The notes beneath the pieces are model-generated. The model was not told the origin of the DNA, ran no database searches, and saw only the letters and a list, made by a program, of their open reading frames with translations. 64,000 nt of DNA from AP-15 sp963775875 (GTDB lineage Bacteria > Pseudomonadota > Alphaproteobacteria > ATCC43930 > CGMCC-115725), in contig CAVZKP010000026.1 of assembly GCA_963775875.1 (NCBI GenBank), forward strand, positions 1-64,000, read 5' to 3'. Positions 52,415-63,114 of the stretch are shown piece by piece. Position numbers and translations under genes: made by a program. Numbering within the stretch: the first letter of the stretch is position 1; the number at the start of each line of letters is the position of its first letter.

Positions 52415-55129
52415 CTAGCCCGGCTGCGCGCTCGGGCGCGGCTTCTTGGCCGAGCGGGCGGCGCCGGCCTTCTTGGCGGTTGCGGCGCTGCGCTTGGTCG
52501 CCGCCTTCGCCTTTGTCGCCTTTCGCGCTGGCGGTTTGGCGGCTGTCTTGCCTCGCTCGGGCGGTGCGGCTTTTCGCGCTGGCGGTTTGGCGGCGGCGGA
52601 TTTGGTGCTCTTAGGCTGCCGGCGTGGGCTCGCCTCGCGACGGGCGGCGAGCAGCGCGATCGCCTCATCGAGCGCGAAGCTGGCTGGGTCGGCGGTTTTC
52701 GGCAAAGTGGCGAAGACGCCGTCATGGCTGACATAGGGGCCATAGCGGCCCTGATAAAGCGCCACCACGCCGCCATCGGGATGCGGCCCCAGCTCGCGCA
52801 GCGGCTGCGGCGCGCCGCGTCGCCGCTCCGCCGCCGGCTCGGCCAACAGGACGACGGCGCGGTTCGCCCCGATGGTCAGCACATCGTCATCGGCGCCAAG
52901 CGATTTGAAGGTTTTGCCGTGCTTGATGTAAGGCCCGAAACGGCCGATCCCGGCGGTGATCGTCTCGCCGGTTTCCGGATGCCGCCCCAGATCGCGCGGC
53001 AAGGCCAACAGCCGCAGCGCCGTTTCGAGATCGATATCGGCCGGTTTGAGCGGACGCGGCAGCGCCACCCGCTTCGGCTTGGCCTCGCCATCGCCCGCGC
53101 CGAGCTGGATGTAGTGGCCGAACGGGCCTTTCTTCAATGTCACTTCCAGGCCGCTCGCCGGGTCGGTCCCGAGTACCGCGTCGGCGGCCGCGCTCTCGGC
53201 GTCGCCTTCGAGCCCCAGCGGACGGGTATAGCGGCAATTGGGGTAGTTCGCGCAGCCGATGAAGGCGCCGAATTTGCCGAGCTTGAGGCTGAGCCTGCCG
53301 GCGCCGCAGACCGGGCACAGGCGCGGATCACGCCCCGTATCGTCGGCCGGAAAGAAATGCCGCCCGAGATCGGCGTCGAGCGCGGTCAGCACCTGAGTGA
53401 TCGTCAGTTCCTTGGTGCCGTCGACCGCAGTCGAAAAATCGCGCCAGAAATTGCGCAGCAGCTCCTTCCAATCGATCCGCCCGCCGGAGACCTCGTCGAG
53501 CTGGTTTTCGAGGTCGGCGGTGAAATTGTATTCGACGTAGCGCTCGAAAAAATTGGTCAGAAAGGCGGTGACCAGCCGCCCGCGGTCCTCGGGCAGAAAG
53601 CGCCGCTTTTCGAGCCGGACATACTCACGGTCCTGCAATACCTGCAGGATCGAGGCATAGGTCGATGGGCGGCCGATGCCGAGCTCCTCGAGCTTTTTGA
53701 CCAGGCTCGCCTCGGTATAGCGCGGCGGCGGCTGGGTGAAATGCTGGTTCGGCACGACCTCGCCGCGGGCGAGGCGCTCGCCCTGGCGCATCTGCGGCAG
53801 CCGGGCGCCTTCGCCTTCCTCCTCCGCACTATCGTCGCGGTCTTCCTGGTAGAGCCTGAGAAAGCCGTCGAACAGGACGACCGAGCCGGTGGCGCGCAGG
53901 CGCAGCCGCCCGGCAGGATCGGCGATGTCGACGGTCACCTGTTCGAGCAGCGCCGAGGCCATCTGGCTCGCCAATGTCCGCTTCCAGATCAGTTCGTAGA
54001 GCCGGCGCTGGTCGCGGTCGAGATAGGCGGCGACATCGGCGGGCTTGCGCGCCAGATCGGTCGGCCGGATCGCCTCATGCGCTTCCTGCGCGTTCTTGGC
54101 CTGGCTGCGGTAGACCCGCGGCGCGTCGGGAACGTATCTAGGTCCGAATTCCTTGCCGATCAGCTGGCGCGCGGCGGCGATCGCCTCGCCCGAGATGGCG
54201 ACGCCGTCGGTTCGCATATAGGTGATCAGCCCGACCGTCTCGCCGGCGAGATCGATGCCCTCATAAAGCCGCTGGGCGAGCTGCATGGTGCGGCTGGCCG
54301 ACAGCCCGAGCTTGCGCGAAGCCTCCTGCTGCAAGGTCGAGGTGGTAAACGGCGGAAACGGGTGGCGGCGGACCTGCCGGCTCTCGATCTCGACGACGGC
54401 AAAGCCGGGGGCGCCCAGGATCATCTCGGCGGCGGCGCGCGCCTTTGCCTCGGTATCGAGATCGAAGCGTTCGAGGCGCTTGCCGTCGAGATGGGTCAAG
54501 TGCGCGGTGAAGCTCTGCCCGGCCTCGGTGGTGAAGGTGACCTCAACCGTCCAATATTCGCGCGATTTGAACGCCTCGACCTCGGCCTCGCGCTCGCAGA
54601 TCAGACGCAGGGCGACGGATTGAACGCGGCCGGCCGAACGGCTGCCGGGCAGTTTGCGCCACAGCACCGGGGACAGGGTGAAGCCGACCAGGTAGTCGAG
54701 CGCGCGGCGCGCCAGATAGGCGTCGACCAGCTCGCGGTCGATTTCGCGCGGGCGACGGAACGCCTCGACTACGGCGTTTTTGGTCACCTCGTTGAAGACG
54801 ACCCGCTTGACCTCGAGACCCTTGAGCGCCCGTCGCGACTTCAGCACTTCCTGCACATGCCACGAGATCGCCTCGCCCTCGCGGTCGGGGTCGGTCGCCA
54901 GAAACAGGCCGTCGGCGCCGCGCACCGCCTGGACGATCTCCTTCATGTGTTTTTCGGATTTGCCGTCGACCTCCCACGACATCGCGAAATCGTCGTCGGG
55001 CAGCACCGAGCCGTCCTTGGCCGGAAGGTCGCGCACATGTCCGTAGCTGGCGACGACTTTGTAGTCGCTGCCGAGATACTTGTTGATGGTCTTCGCCTTT
55101 GCCGGCGATTCGACGACGACGACTTTCAT
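52415..55129 (-). CDS. topA: DNA topoisomerase I
   Basis: 904 residues. TOPRIM domain VVVESPAKAKTINKYLG and FLATDPDREGEAISWH, active-site Tyr in GLITYMRTDGVAISG, then a zinc finger CPVCGAGRL...GCANYPNC and further degenerate topoisomerase C-terminal repeats (KKGPFGHYIQLGAGD, GIGRFGPYIKHGKTF, YQGRYGPYVSHDGVF). The last 65 residues are a Lys/Ala/Pro histone-H1-like tail. Relaxes negative supercoils. Upstream of rnr, downstream of dprA, the usual alphaproteobacterial order. Confidence 0.97.
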   Translation of the reverse strand: MKVVVVESPAKAKTINKYLGSDYKVVASYGHVRDLPAKDGSVLPDDDFAMSWEVDGKSEKHMKEIVQAVRGADGLFLATDPDREGEAISWHVQEVLKSRRALKGLEVKRVVFNEVTKNAVVEAFRRPREIDRELVDAYLARRALDYLVGFTLSPVLWRKLPGSRSAGRVQSVALRLICEREAEVEAFKSREYWTVEVTFTTEAGQSFTAHLTHLDGKRLERFDLDTEAKARAAAEMILGAPGFAVVEIESRQVRRHPFPPFTTSTLQQEASRKLGLSASRTMQLAQRLYEGIDLAGETVGLITYMRTDGVAISGEAIAAARQLIGKEFGPRYVPDAPRVYRSQAKNAQEAHEAIRPTDLARKPADVAAYLDRDQRRLYELIWKRTLASQMASALLEQVTVDIADPAGRLRLRATGSVVLFDGFLRLYQEDRDDSAEEEGEGARLPQMRQGERLARGEVVPNQHFTQPPPRYTEASLVKKLEELGIGRPSTYASILQVLQDREYVRLEKRRFLPEDRGRLVTAFLTNFFERYVEYNFTADLENQLDEVSGGRIDWKELLRNFWRDFSTAVDGTKELTITQVLTALDADLGRHFFPADDTGRDPRLCPVCGAGRLSLKLGKFGAFIGCANYPNCRYTRPLGLEGDAESAAADAVLGTDPASGLEVTLKKGPFGHYIQLGAGDGEAKPKRVALPRPLKPADIDLETALRLLALPRDLGRHPETGETITAGIGRFGPYIKHGKTFKSLGADDDVLTIGANRAVVLLAEPAAERRRGAPQPLRELGPHPDGGVVALYQGRYGPYVSHDGVFATLPKTADPASFALDEAIALLAARREASPRRQPKSTKSAAAKPPARKAAPPERGKTAAKPPARKATKAKAATKRSAATAKKAGAARSAKKPRPSAQPG

Positions 55130-55193
55130 GAGCCTGTTCGGTGATCATCCCGGGGCGGCGGCAATTCACGCCGTCATATGGTCGAGGCGATAC

Positions 55194-56291
55194 TCAGCGC
55201 AACGAGACGAGATTGCCGGGGTGACGCTCGACCCGCCCGGCCAGTTCCAGTTCGAGGAGCAGAGTGGCGACCGCGGAAGCTGTCAATTGGCACTGGCGCA
55301 CCAGTTCGTCAACCGCGACCGGCGAAGGGCCCAGTCTTTCGAGGATCATATCGAGCGCATCCTCGTCGGCCGCCGGTTCGCCGGCTCCGCCCGAGGGCGA
55401 GCCCAAGGGCCAGCTCGCCTCGACCGGCAGCGGCAGCGGGATAGGCGGGCGCGGCGGCGGCGCGCCGTGCAGCAACGGCCCGAGCTGCACCAGCACATCC
55501 TCGGCCGTCTCGGTCAAGGTGGCGCCTCGGCGCAGCAGGTCGTTGGCCCCGCGGCAGCGCGGATCGAGCGGCGAGCCCGGCACGGCAAAGACCTCGCGGC
55601 CCTGTTCGAGCGCATAGCGGGCGGTGATCAACGAGCCCGAGCGGGCTGCCGCCTCGACGACCAGGACGCCGAGCGCCATCCCGGAAATGATCCGGTTGCG
55701 GCGCGGGAAATGGCGCGCCTGGGGCTCGCTGCCGAGCGGCAATTCGGCGACGATCGCACTCTGCCGCCGCATCGCGTCGTAGAGCCCGCGATTTTCCTCG
55801 GGATAGACAATATCGACGCCGCCGGCGACGACCGCCGCGGTGCCGCTCTCGATGGCGCCCAGATGGGCGGCGGCGTCGATGCCGCGGGCCAGCCCGGAGA
55901 CGACGACGAGACCAGCCTGGCCGAGCCCGGCAGCCAGCTCGCGGGCGAGGCGCCGTCCGTTGGCCGAAGCGTTGCGCGCGCCGACCACCGCCACCATCGG
56001 CCGCTCCAACAGTTCGGGCCGCCCGAGCACGCTCAGGACCGGCGGTGCGTCCTCGATCGCGGCGAGGGCGCCCGGGTAGCCCGGCTCGCCCCAGCATACG
56101 AGCCGGGCGCCAAGGCGATGGAGTGCGGCGAGTTCGGCCTCGGCCACGGCGCGGGTCGTGGCGATCACCGTTCTCGCCCGCTCGCTCCGGCGCGCCAGGC
56201 GTGGCAGCGCCTCGATCGCCGCACGGGGCGAGCCGAAGCGGCGCAGCATCGCGTAAAAGCTGATCGGGCCGATCAATTCGGTGCGGATCAA
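55194..56291 (-). CDS. dprA: DNA processing protein DprA
   Basis: 365 residues from TTG 56291; binds ssDNA and loads RecA during natural transformation. Rossmann-like core: VAVVGARNASANGRRLAREL, VVSGLARGIDAAAHLGAI, FPRRNRIISGMALGVLVVEA; C-terminal winged helix EDALDMILERLGPSPVAVDEL. In-frame sequence upstream (LAARELEPEERLDWLRLIR) is typical of the DprA SAM-like N-terminus, so the true start may be a CTG at 56339 with AGGG just before it, right after the plsY stop. The pair with plsY is probably cotranscribed. Confidence 0.94.
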   Translation of the reverse strand: MIRTELIGPISFYAMLRRFGSPRAAIEALPRLARRSERARTVIATTRAVAEAELAALHRLGARLVCWGEPGYPGALAAIEDAPPVLSVLGRPELLERPMVAVVGARNASANGRRLARELAAGLGQAGLVVVSGLARGIDAAAHLGAIESGTAAVVAGGVDIVYPEENRGLYDAMRRQSAIVAELPLGSEPQARHFPRRNRIISGMALGVLVVEAAARSGSLITARYALEQGREVFAVPGSPLDPRCRGANDLLRRGATLTETAEDVLVQLGPLLHGAPPPRPPIPLPLPVEASWPLGSPSGGAGEPAADEDALDMILERLGPSPVAVDELVRQCQLTASAVATLLLELELAGRVERHPGNLVSLR

Positions 56292-56346
56292 CCGTAGCCA
56301 GTCGAGCCGCTCCTCGGGTTCGAGCTCGCGCGCGGCCAGGGCGCCC

Positions 56347-56934
56347 TCAGCCTTTCCTCAGGGAAATCCGGCTTTCTCTGCCCGCAATCAGGCGCCGGAT
56401 ATTGGCATGGTGCCGAAGGATGATCAGCAGCGCCATCATCGCGACCAAGAGCGCCGTTGCCCGCTCGGCCAGAAACGGCGCTATGGCGGCGCTGGCGACC
56501 GAGGCGGTCAGCGCGGCGAGCGAGGAATAGCGGGACAGAACAGCCACGGCGAGCCAGATCAGGCCGGCAATCAGCGCGACCGGCCAGGCCAGGACGATCA
56601 GCACGCCGAGCGCCGTGGCCGCGCCTTTGCCGCCGCGAAACCCGAGCCAGAGCGGGAACATATGGCCGAGGAGCACGCACAGCCCGGCGGCCAGCGCCGC
56701 CGGCGCGCCCCAGCCTAGGGCGATCGCCGCTGCTGCACACCCCTTGCCGATATCGAACAGCAGGGTCAGCGCTGCCAGCCCCGCGCTGCCGGTGCGCAAT
56801 ACGTTGGTCGCACCGATATTGCCCGAGCCGATATGGCGGATGTCGCCATAGCCGGCGAGCCGGCTCAGCACCAGCCCGAACGGGATCGAGCCCAGAAAAT
56901 AGCCGAGGGCCGCGGCGGCGATCAGCGCGGTCAT
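56347..56934 (-). CDS. plsY: Glycerol-3-phosphate acyltransferase PlsY
   Basis: 195 residues, five membrane segments. Active-site motifs GSGNIGATNVLRTG and FRGGKGAATALGVL and the Gly-rich LLGHMFPLWLGF. Transfers acyl from acyl-phosphate to glycerol 3-phosphate, the first step of membrane phospholipid synthesis. ATG 56934 (MTALIAAAALGYFLGSIPFG); the frame extends upstream into a dispersed repeat that is not PlsY-like. Confidence 0.95.
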   Translation of the reverse strand: MTALIAAAALGYFLGSIPFGLVLSRLAGYGDIRHIGSGNIGATNVLRTGSAGLAALTLLFDIGKGCAAAAIALGWGAPAALAAGLCVLLGHMFPLWLGFRGGKGAATALGVLIVLAWPVALIAGLIWLAVAVLSRYSSLAALTASVASAAIAPFLAERATALLVAMMALLIILRHHANIRRLIAGRESRISLRKG

Positions 56935-56951
56935 CGCCAGCGAGACCGCGT

Positions 56952-57012
56952 CGTCGCTCCGCCCCTCGCAACGACAGGTCGGGTCATTGCGAGCGCAGCG
57001 ACGCAATCATGT
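56952..57012. repeat. Dispersed repeat fragment between plsY and pyrC
   Basis: Reads gtcgctccgcccctcgcaacgac and gtcattgcgagcgcagcgacgcaatcatg, an inverted pair of the common cattgcgag-c-aagcgacgcaatc type repeat of alphaproteobacteria. It fills the gap between the pyrC stop and the plsY start. A second degenerate copy lies at 61152-61258. Confidence 0.55.
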
Positions 57013-57028
57013 CGGGCCGGGCGCATCC

Positions 57029-58336
57029 CTAGCCCTCGTGCCGGAAGATCGTGCGCCCGTCGACGATCGTGCTCCGCACCCGCCCCTGGACCAGACGGCC
57101 GTCGAACGGCGCGTTCTTCGATTTCGAGCGGAACTCGTCGGTGCAGATCCGCCACGCCAGATCCGGGTCGAACAGCACGAGGTCGGCGGGCGCTCCCGCC
57201 ATCAGCCGCCCGACCGGCAGGCGCAGGATGCGCGCCGGGTTCCAGCTGAGCCGCGCCATCAGGTCGAGCAGGCCGAGATTGCGGTTGTGATAAAGTTCGA
57301 GCGCCAGTGGCAGCAACGTTTCGAGGCCGACGATCCCGTAGGCCGCCGAACTGAACGGCAGCCGCTTCGAATCCTGGTCCCAGGGTGCATGATCGCTGGC
57401 GATCGCGTCGATCGTGCCGTCGCGCAGGCCCTCGATCACCGCCCGGCGGTCCCATTCGCTGCGCAAGGGCGGCGACAGCTTGGCAAAGGTCCGGTAGTCG
57501 CCGATCGCGGTTTCGTTCAGCGCGAAATAGGGGGGTGCGGTATCGCAGCTCACCGGCAGGCCCCGCGCCTTGGCGCGGCGGATCGCCTCGACCCCGGCGC
57601 CGGTCGACAGATGCGCCGCGTGATAGCGTGCGCCGGTCAATTCGACCAGCCGCAGATCGCGCTCGATCATGATGATCTCGGCCGCCGGGGTGATCGCCGG
57701 CAGGCCGAGCCGGGTGGCGATCTCGCCCTCATTGACCTCGCCCGCCCCGGCCAGACTCGGCTCTTCTGGATGCTGCAGCACCAGCAGATCGAAGCTGCGG
57801 GCATAGGAGAGCACGCGGCGCATGACCAGTGCGTCGGCAACGGCCTTGACCCCGTCGGTGAAGCCGAGCGCGCCGTTGGCGGCGAGCAGCCCCATCTCGG
57901 TCAGCTGGCGCCCGCCCAGCCCCTTGGTCGCCGCGGCGTAGGTGTGGATCTTGGCGAGCTTGACCTCGCGCGCCCGGCGGGCCAGGAACTCGACAACCGA
58001 GACATCGTCGACCATCGGGTCGGTGTTGGGCAGCGCGACCATCGTGGTCACCCCGCCGGCGGCGGCGGCCTGCCCGCCGCTCTCGATCAATTCCATGTGC
58101 TCGGCGCCGGGTTCGCGCAATTGCACGCGCATGTCGACCAGGCCGGGCGCCAGGCACAGCCCCTCGGCGCTGACGATTTCCGCGTCGCCGGCGCCCCCGG
58201 CGAGATTGCCGCCGACAGCCGCGATGCGTTCGCCCTCGATCAACAGATCCCCCACCGCGTCGAGCCGGCTTTCCGGATCGAGCAGCCGGGCGCCGCGGAT
58301 CAGCAGGCGGGGTGCGCCGGCCGCGGAGGCGGTCAC
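57029..58336 (-). CDS. pyrC: Dihydroorotase-like protein without the HxH metal motif (PyrX-like)
   Basis: 435 residues of the amidohydrolase fold: LLIRGARLLDPESRLDAVGD, ATDH-type ASDHAPWDQDSK, HAAHLSTGAGVEA. Where active type I dihydroorotases have DxHVHLREPG, this protein has VDMRVQLREPG, so both first metal-binding His are replaced (R and Q). This matches the inactive dihydroorotase homologues that in Pseudomonas form a structural complex with aspartate carbamoyltransferase. The GTG start overlaps the pyrB stop (GTGA), consistent with making a complex. An active dihydroorotase should be encoded elsewhere. Confidence 0.9.
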   Translation of the reverse strand: MTASAAGAPRLLIRGARLLDPESRLDAVGDLLIEGERIAAVGGNLAGGAGDAEIVSAEGLCLAPGLVDMRVQLREPGAEHMELIESGGQAAAAGGVTTMVALPNTDPMVDDVSVVEFLARRAREVKLAKIHTYAAATKGLGGRQLTEMGLLAANGALGFTDGVKAVADALVMRRVLSYARSFDLLVLQHPEEPSLAGAGEVNEGEIATRLGLPAITPAAEIIMIERDLRLVELTGARYHAAHLSTGAGVEAIRRAKARGLPVSCDTAPPYFALNETAIGDYRTFAKLSPPLRSEWDRRAVIEGLRDGTIDAIASDHAPWDQDSKRLPFSSAAYGIVGLETLLPLALELYHNRNLGLLDLMARLSWNPARILRLPVGRLMAGAPADLVLFDPDLAWRICTDEFRSKSKNAPFDGRLVQGRVRSTIVDGRTIFRHEG

Positions 58337-59295
58337 GCCGGCGGGCCGTTGCCGAGATCGCGGGTCAGGATCTCGAGACAGGCCATGCGCACGGCGACCC
58401 CCATCTCGACCTGATGACGGATCAGGCTGCGGTCGATGTCGTCGGCGATCTCGCTGCCGATCTCGACGCCGCGGTTCATCGGCCCCGGATGCATGATCAG
58501 CGCATCGGGCTTTGCTGCGGCCAATTTGGCGTAGTCGAGCCCGAAGAAATGAAAATATTCGCGCGTCGAGGGCACGAACGAGCCATGCATGCGCTCGCTC
58601 TGCAGGCGCAGCATCATGACGATGTCGACATCCGCGAGCCCTTTCGCCATGTCGTGAAACACCTCGACGCCGAGCCGCTCGATCTCCGCCGGCAGCAGGG
58701 TGCGCGGCGCCACCACCCGCACTCGCGCGCCCATGATGTTGAGCAGCGCGATGTTCGAGCGCGCGACCCGGCTGTGCAGAATATCGCCGCAGATCGCGAC
58801 GTTCAGTCCGCCGAGCCGACCCTTGCGGCGGCGAATCGTCAGCGCGTCGAGCAGGGCCTGGGTCGGATGCTCATGGCTGCCGTCGCCGGCGTTGATCACG
58901 GCGCAATCGACTTTTTCCGACAGCAGCTGCACCGCGCCCGATTCGGGATGGCGCACGACCAGCACGTCGGGGTGCATCGCGTTCAGGGTCATCGCCGTGT
59001 CGATCAGGGTCTCGCCCTTGACCATTGCGCTGACCGCCACGGCCATGTTGATCACATCGCCGCCCAGACGTTTGCCGGCGACCTCGAACGAGGTGCGGGT
59101 CCGGGTCGAGTTCTCGAAGAAGCAGTTGATGATCGTGCGCCCCCGCAGCAACGCACGCTTTTTTTCAGCTTGGCGGTTCAGCTCGACATAACCGTCGGCG
59201 AGGTCGAGGAAACGTTCGATCTCGGCCGGCGACAGACCCTCGATACCGAGGAGATGGCGGTGCCGGAACGCGGTGTCGCAAGCGGTCCCCTGCAT
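58333..59295 (-). CDS. pyrB: Aspartate carbamoyltransferase catalytic subunit
   Basis: 320 residues. Carbamoyl-phosphate site ENSTRTRTSFEVAGKRLGGD, then GDGSHEHPTQALLDALTIRR and MHPGPMNRGVEIGSEIADD, all intact. Forms carbamoyl-aspartate in pyrimidine synthesis. No pyrI lies nearby; the downstream PyrX-like protein probably takes the structural role. First gene of the pyrB-pyrC-plsY-dprA-topA-rnr run. Confidence 0.97.
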   Translation of the reverse strand: MQGTACDTAFRHRHLLGIEGLSPAEIERFLDLADGYVELNRQAEKKRALLRGRTIINCFFENSTRTRTSFEVAGKRLGGDVINMAVAVSAMVKGETLIDTAMTLNAMHPDVLVVRHPESGAVQLLSEKVDCAVINAGDGSHEHPTQALLDALTIRRRKGRLGGLNVAICGDILHSRVARSNIALLNIMGARVRVVAPRTLLPAEIERLGVEVFHDMAKGLADVDIVMMLRLQSERMHGSFVPSTREYFHFFGLDYAKLAAAKPDALIMHPGPMNRGVEIGSEIADDIDRSLIRHQVEMGVAVRMACLEILTRDLGNGPPA

Positions 59296-59591
59296 GAGCC
59301 CGGCAATATAATTGCCACTGGGTCAGGCGGCAAGCTTTGACCGGCCTCATCCATCGCAGCCGAGGATCATCGCCTGCTCCTTTGCCTGATGACGAGGCTC
59401 GTCTTCGCGATCGCGATATCGTAGATAATTCGCCTCGCGGCAATTCGCGCGGCGGAGACAGCAACCGCCGCCCTCGGTAGGAACCTCCGAGGCGAGCTTT
59501 GCGGCAACCATCCGCGAGGAGCGTGCGGTCGCAGGAAGAGCAGGAAGAGCAGGAAGCGGGATCAACCCGCGCTGCGTAACGGGAGGATTTG

Positions 59592-59981
59592 ATGCAGCAC
59601 TTCGATCGGATGATCGGGTTCGCCGCCGTCGCATTCTGCGCGGTGGCGGTGTCGGGCTGTTCGGCACCCTCGCGAATGGTGGCGCAGGCAGGGCCAACGC
59701 AAATGGCGGCGACAGCCAGCCAATCGGCCGACCCGGCCAAATCTGCGGAGACGCTCGCGGCGCCCTATGCTCCGCCGCCCGAGCTTGCTGAGATCCCGCC
59801 GCCCGCGCCCTCGCCCAATTCGCTATGGCGGGTCGGTCATTGGGTTTGGAGCGGGGTAAACTATCTGTGGACGCGGGGACACTATATCGAGCGGCCCACG
59901 CCGACCGCCAACTGGTCGCGGGGATACTGGCAGCAGGGGCCCGACGGCTGGGTGTGGGTCGAAGGTCATTGGACATCGTGA
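59592..59981 (+). CDS. YXWGXW-type repeat lipoprotein, copy 1
   Basis: 129 residues. Signal peptide with lipobox FCAVAVSGC (Cys24), then a Pro/Ala-rich linker ending APYAPPPELAEIPPPAPSP. A C-terminal module follows: WRVGHWVWSGVNYLWTRGHY, then IERPTPTANWSRGYWQQG and WVWVEGHWTS, the repeated W-x-x-G-[HY]-W pattern of the YXWGXW family. Envelope lipoprotein of unknown role. GGGAGG precedes the ATG. A paralogue follows at 60139. Confidence 0.85.
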   Translation: MQHFDRMIGFAAVAFCAVAVSGCSAPSRMVAQAGPTQMAATASQSADPAKSAETLAAPYAPPPELAEIPPPAPSPNSLWRVGHWVWSGVNYLWTRGHYIERPTPTANWSRGYWQQGPDGWVWVEGHWTS

Positions 59982-60138
59982 GAAGAAACCGCTCGCCCGC
60001 CTTCCGCGACCAGGCGAACGGTGTCTGTCGGCCTCCTTTGCACGCTTGTCTCTGGGAATGATCTTCCACCGTTCGTGTTGACGCCAGAGGAGCAGCGATC
60101 GGGTATTGGCCCGCGCTGTGCAACGTCTGGAGGATCGG

Positions 60139-60666
60139 ATGCGATATCTTGGTCGAGTCGCCGGCATCGCCGCGCTCGCATTGGGCACCACTGCTTTATC
60201 CGGTTGCTATGCACCGCCACCGCCGCCTCCGGTAGCGGCGGTTGCCCCAGCGCAGCCCATGCCGCCCTATCCGCCATCTGCCTATCCGTCGGTAGCCGCC
60301 GTCACCCCGACGCCGTTGACGACGCCTGATTCAGGCTATCCGGACTCGGGCTATGCGGATTCGGGCTACCCCGCTTCCGGCTATTACGGGTCGACGACGG
60401 CGCCCGTCATGGCCCCCAGCAATGCCGGGACGACGAGCATCATAGCACCCTATGCCCCGCCGCCGATGCGGGTCGAGACGCCGCCGCCGGCCCCTTCGCC
60501 GCTGGCGATGTGGCAGCCCGGGCATTGGAGCTGGAACGGCGCCCAATTCGTCTGGACCCAGGGACAGTATGTCGAGCGCCCGTCACCGACGGCCAATTGG
60601 CTGCCGGGCTACTGGCAGCAGGGCTCCGGCGGCTGGACCTGGATCGACGGTCACTGGGCTGGCTGA
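60139..60666 (+). CDS. YXWGXW-type repeat lipoprotein, copy 2
   Basis: 175 residues. Signal peptide with lipobox ALGTTALSGC, a longer Pro/Tyr linker with repeats (SGYPDSGYADSGYPASGYYG), then APYAPPPMRVETPPPAPSPL and a C-terminal module closely matching copy 1: WQPGHWSWNGAQFVWTQGQY, VERPSPTANWLPGYWQQG, WTWIDGHWAG. Start ATG 60139 with CTGGAGGATCGG upstream. The DNA just before both genes also matches, so the unit arose by tandem duplication. Confidence 0.85.
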   Translation: MRYLGRVAGIAALALGTTALSGCYAPPPPPPVAAVAPAQPMPPYPPSAYPSVAAVTPTPLTTPDSGYPDSGYADSGYPASGYYGSTTAPVMAPSNAGTTSIIAPYAPPPMRVETPPPAPSPLAMWQPGHWSWNGAQFVWTQGQYVERPSPTANWLPGYWQQGSGGWTWIDGHWAG

Positions 60667-61164
60667 AAACCGGACATGGCCGGCTAGCCGCGGCCGGCGA
60701 GCGCCAGATCGATCAGCGGCAGCAGAGCGGGGGCGGTCGAGCAGGCCGCCTTCGACAATTTCGGCATGGCTGAGCCAGGCGACCTGGTCGGCATCATCGC
60801 CGGCGACGCCTTCGCCTTCCCGCCACGTGCCGCGCACCGCGACGAGCGTGTAGTGGTAGCGCACCCGGCCCGCCTCGTCGCGATCGAGCGTGTCGATGAC
60901 GGTCAGGATCCCGGCCGGCTCGGCGACGACCCCGGTCTCTTCGACGAGCTCGCGCATGGCCCCTTGCGCCACGGTCTCGCCCAATTCCAGTACGCCGCCC
61001 GGGAAACCCCAGCGCCCGGCCAGGGGCGGGTTGGCGCGCCGCACCACCAGCGCGCGCTCGCCGCGCAGCACCACGGCCAGCACCCCGACGATCGGGCGAT
61101 CGGGATAGCGGCGGGCCTCCCGCCGGGTTTCCCGATCTAGCGCGGCTCCGGGCTGAGTTGTCAT
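60583..61164 (-). CDS. NUDIX hydrolase, C-terminus shifted by an indel
   Basis: About 190 residues as written, from ATG 61164 (MTTQPGAALDRETRREAR). The Nudix box is present: GGVLELGETVAQGAMRELVEETGV. It hydrolyses a nucleoside diphosphate derivative; specificity unknown. The written C-terminus runs antisense into the YXWGXW gene; skipping one C near 60745 instead gives GGLLDAPALLPLIDLALAGRG ending at TAG 60684-60686, which fits the family and removes the overlap. Confidence 0.85.
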   Translation of the reverse strand: MTTQPGAALDRETRREARRYPDRPIVGVLAVVLRGERALVVRRANPPLAGRWGFPGGVLELGETVAQGAMRELVEETGVVAEPAGILTVIDTLDRDEAGRVRYHYTLVAVRGTWREGEGVAGDDADQVAWLSHAEIVEGGLLDRPRSAAADRSGARRPRLAGHVRFSASPVTVDPGPAAGALLPVARQPIGRR

Positions 61165-61251
61165 CGCGGGCAAAGCAAAGCGATCTCGCTTCAATCGGCC
61201 TCGATGCCGTCGAGACTGCTTCGTCGCCGCACTCCGCGCAACGACGACTCG

Positions 61252-61258
<7 letters not shown>
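61152..61258. repeat. Degenerate dispersed repeat between thiC and the NUDIX gene
   Basis: Contains tcatcgcgggcaaagcaaagc and gagactgcttcgtcgccgcact, then cgcgcaacgacgactcg: decayed arms of the same cattgcgag...gcttcgtcgctgc type repeat as at 56952-57012. It overlaps the start of the NUDIX gene and the end of thiC. Confidence 0.4.

Positions 61259-63114
<1,856 letters not shown>

Noticed and set aside
51923..55144. A 1073-codon open frame antisense to topA
   Set aside because: It is the shadow of a GC-rich real gene: TopA is complete on the other strand with all motifs, while the antisense translation is Arg/Gly/Asp-rich without domains.
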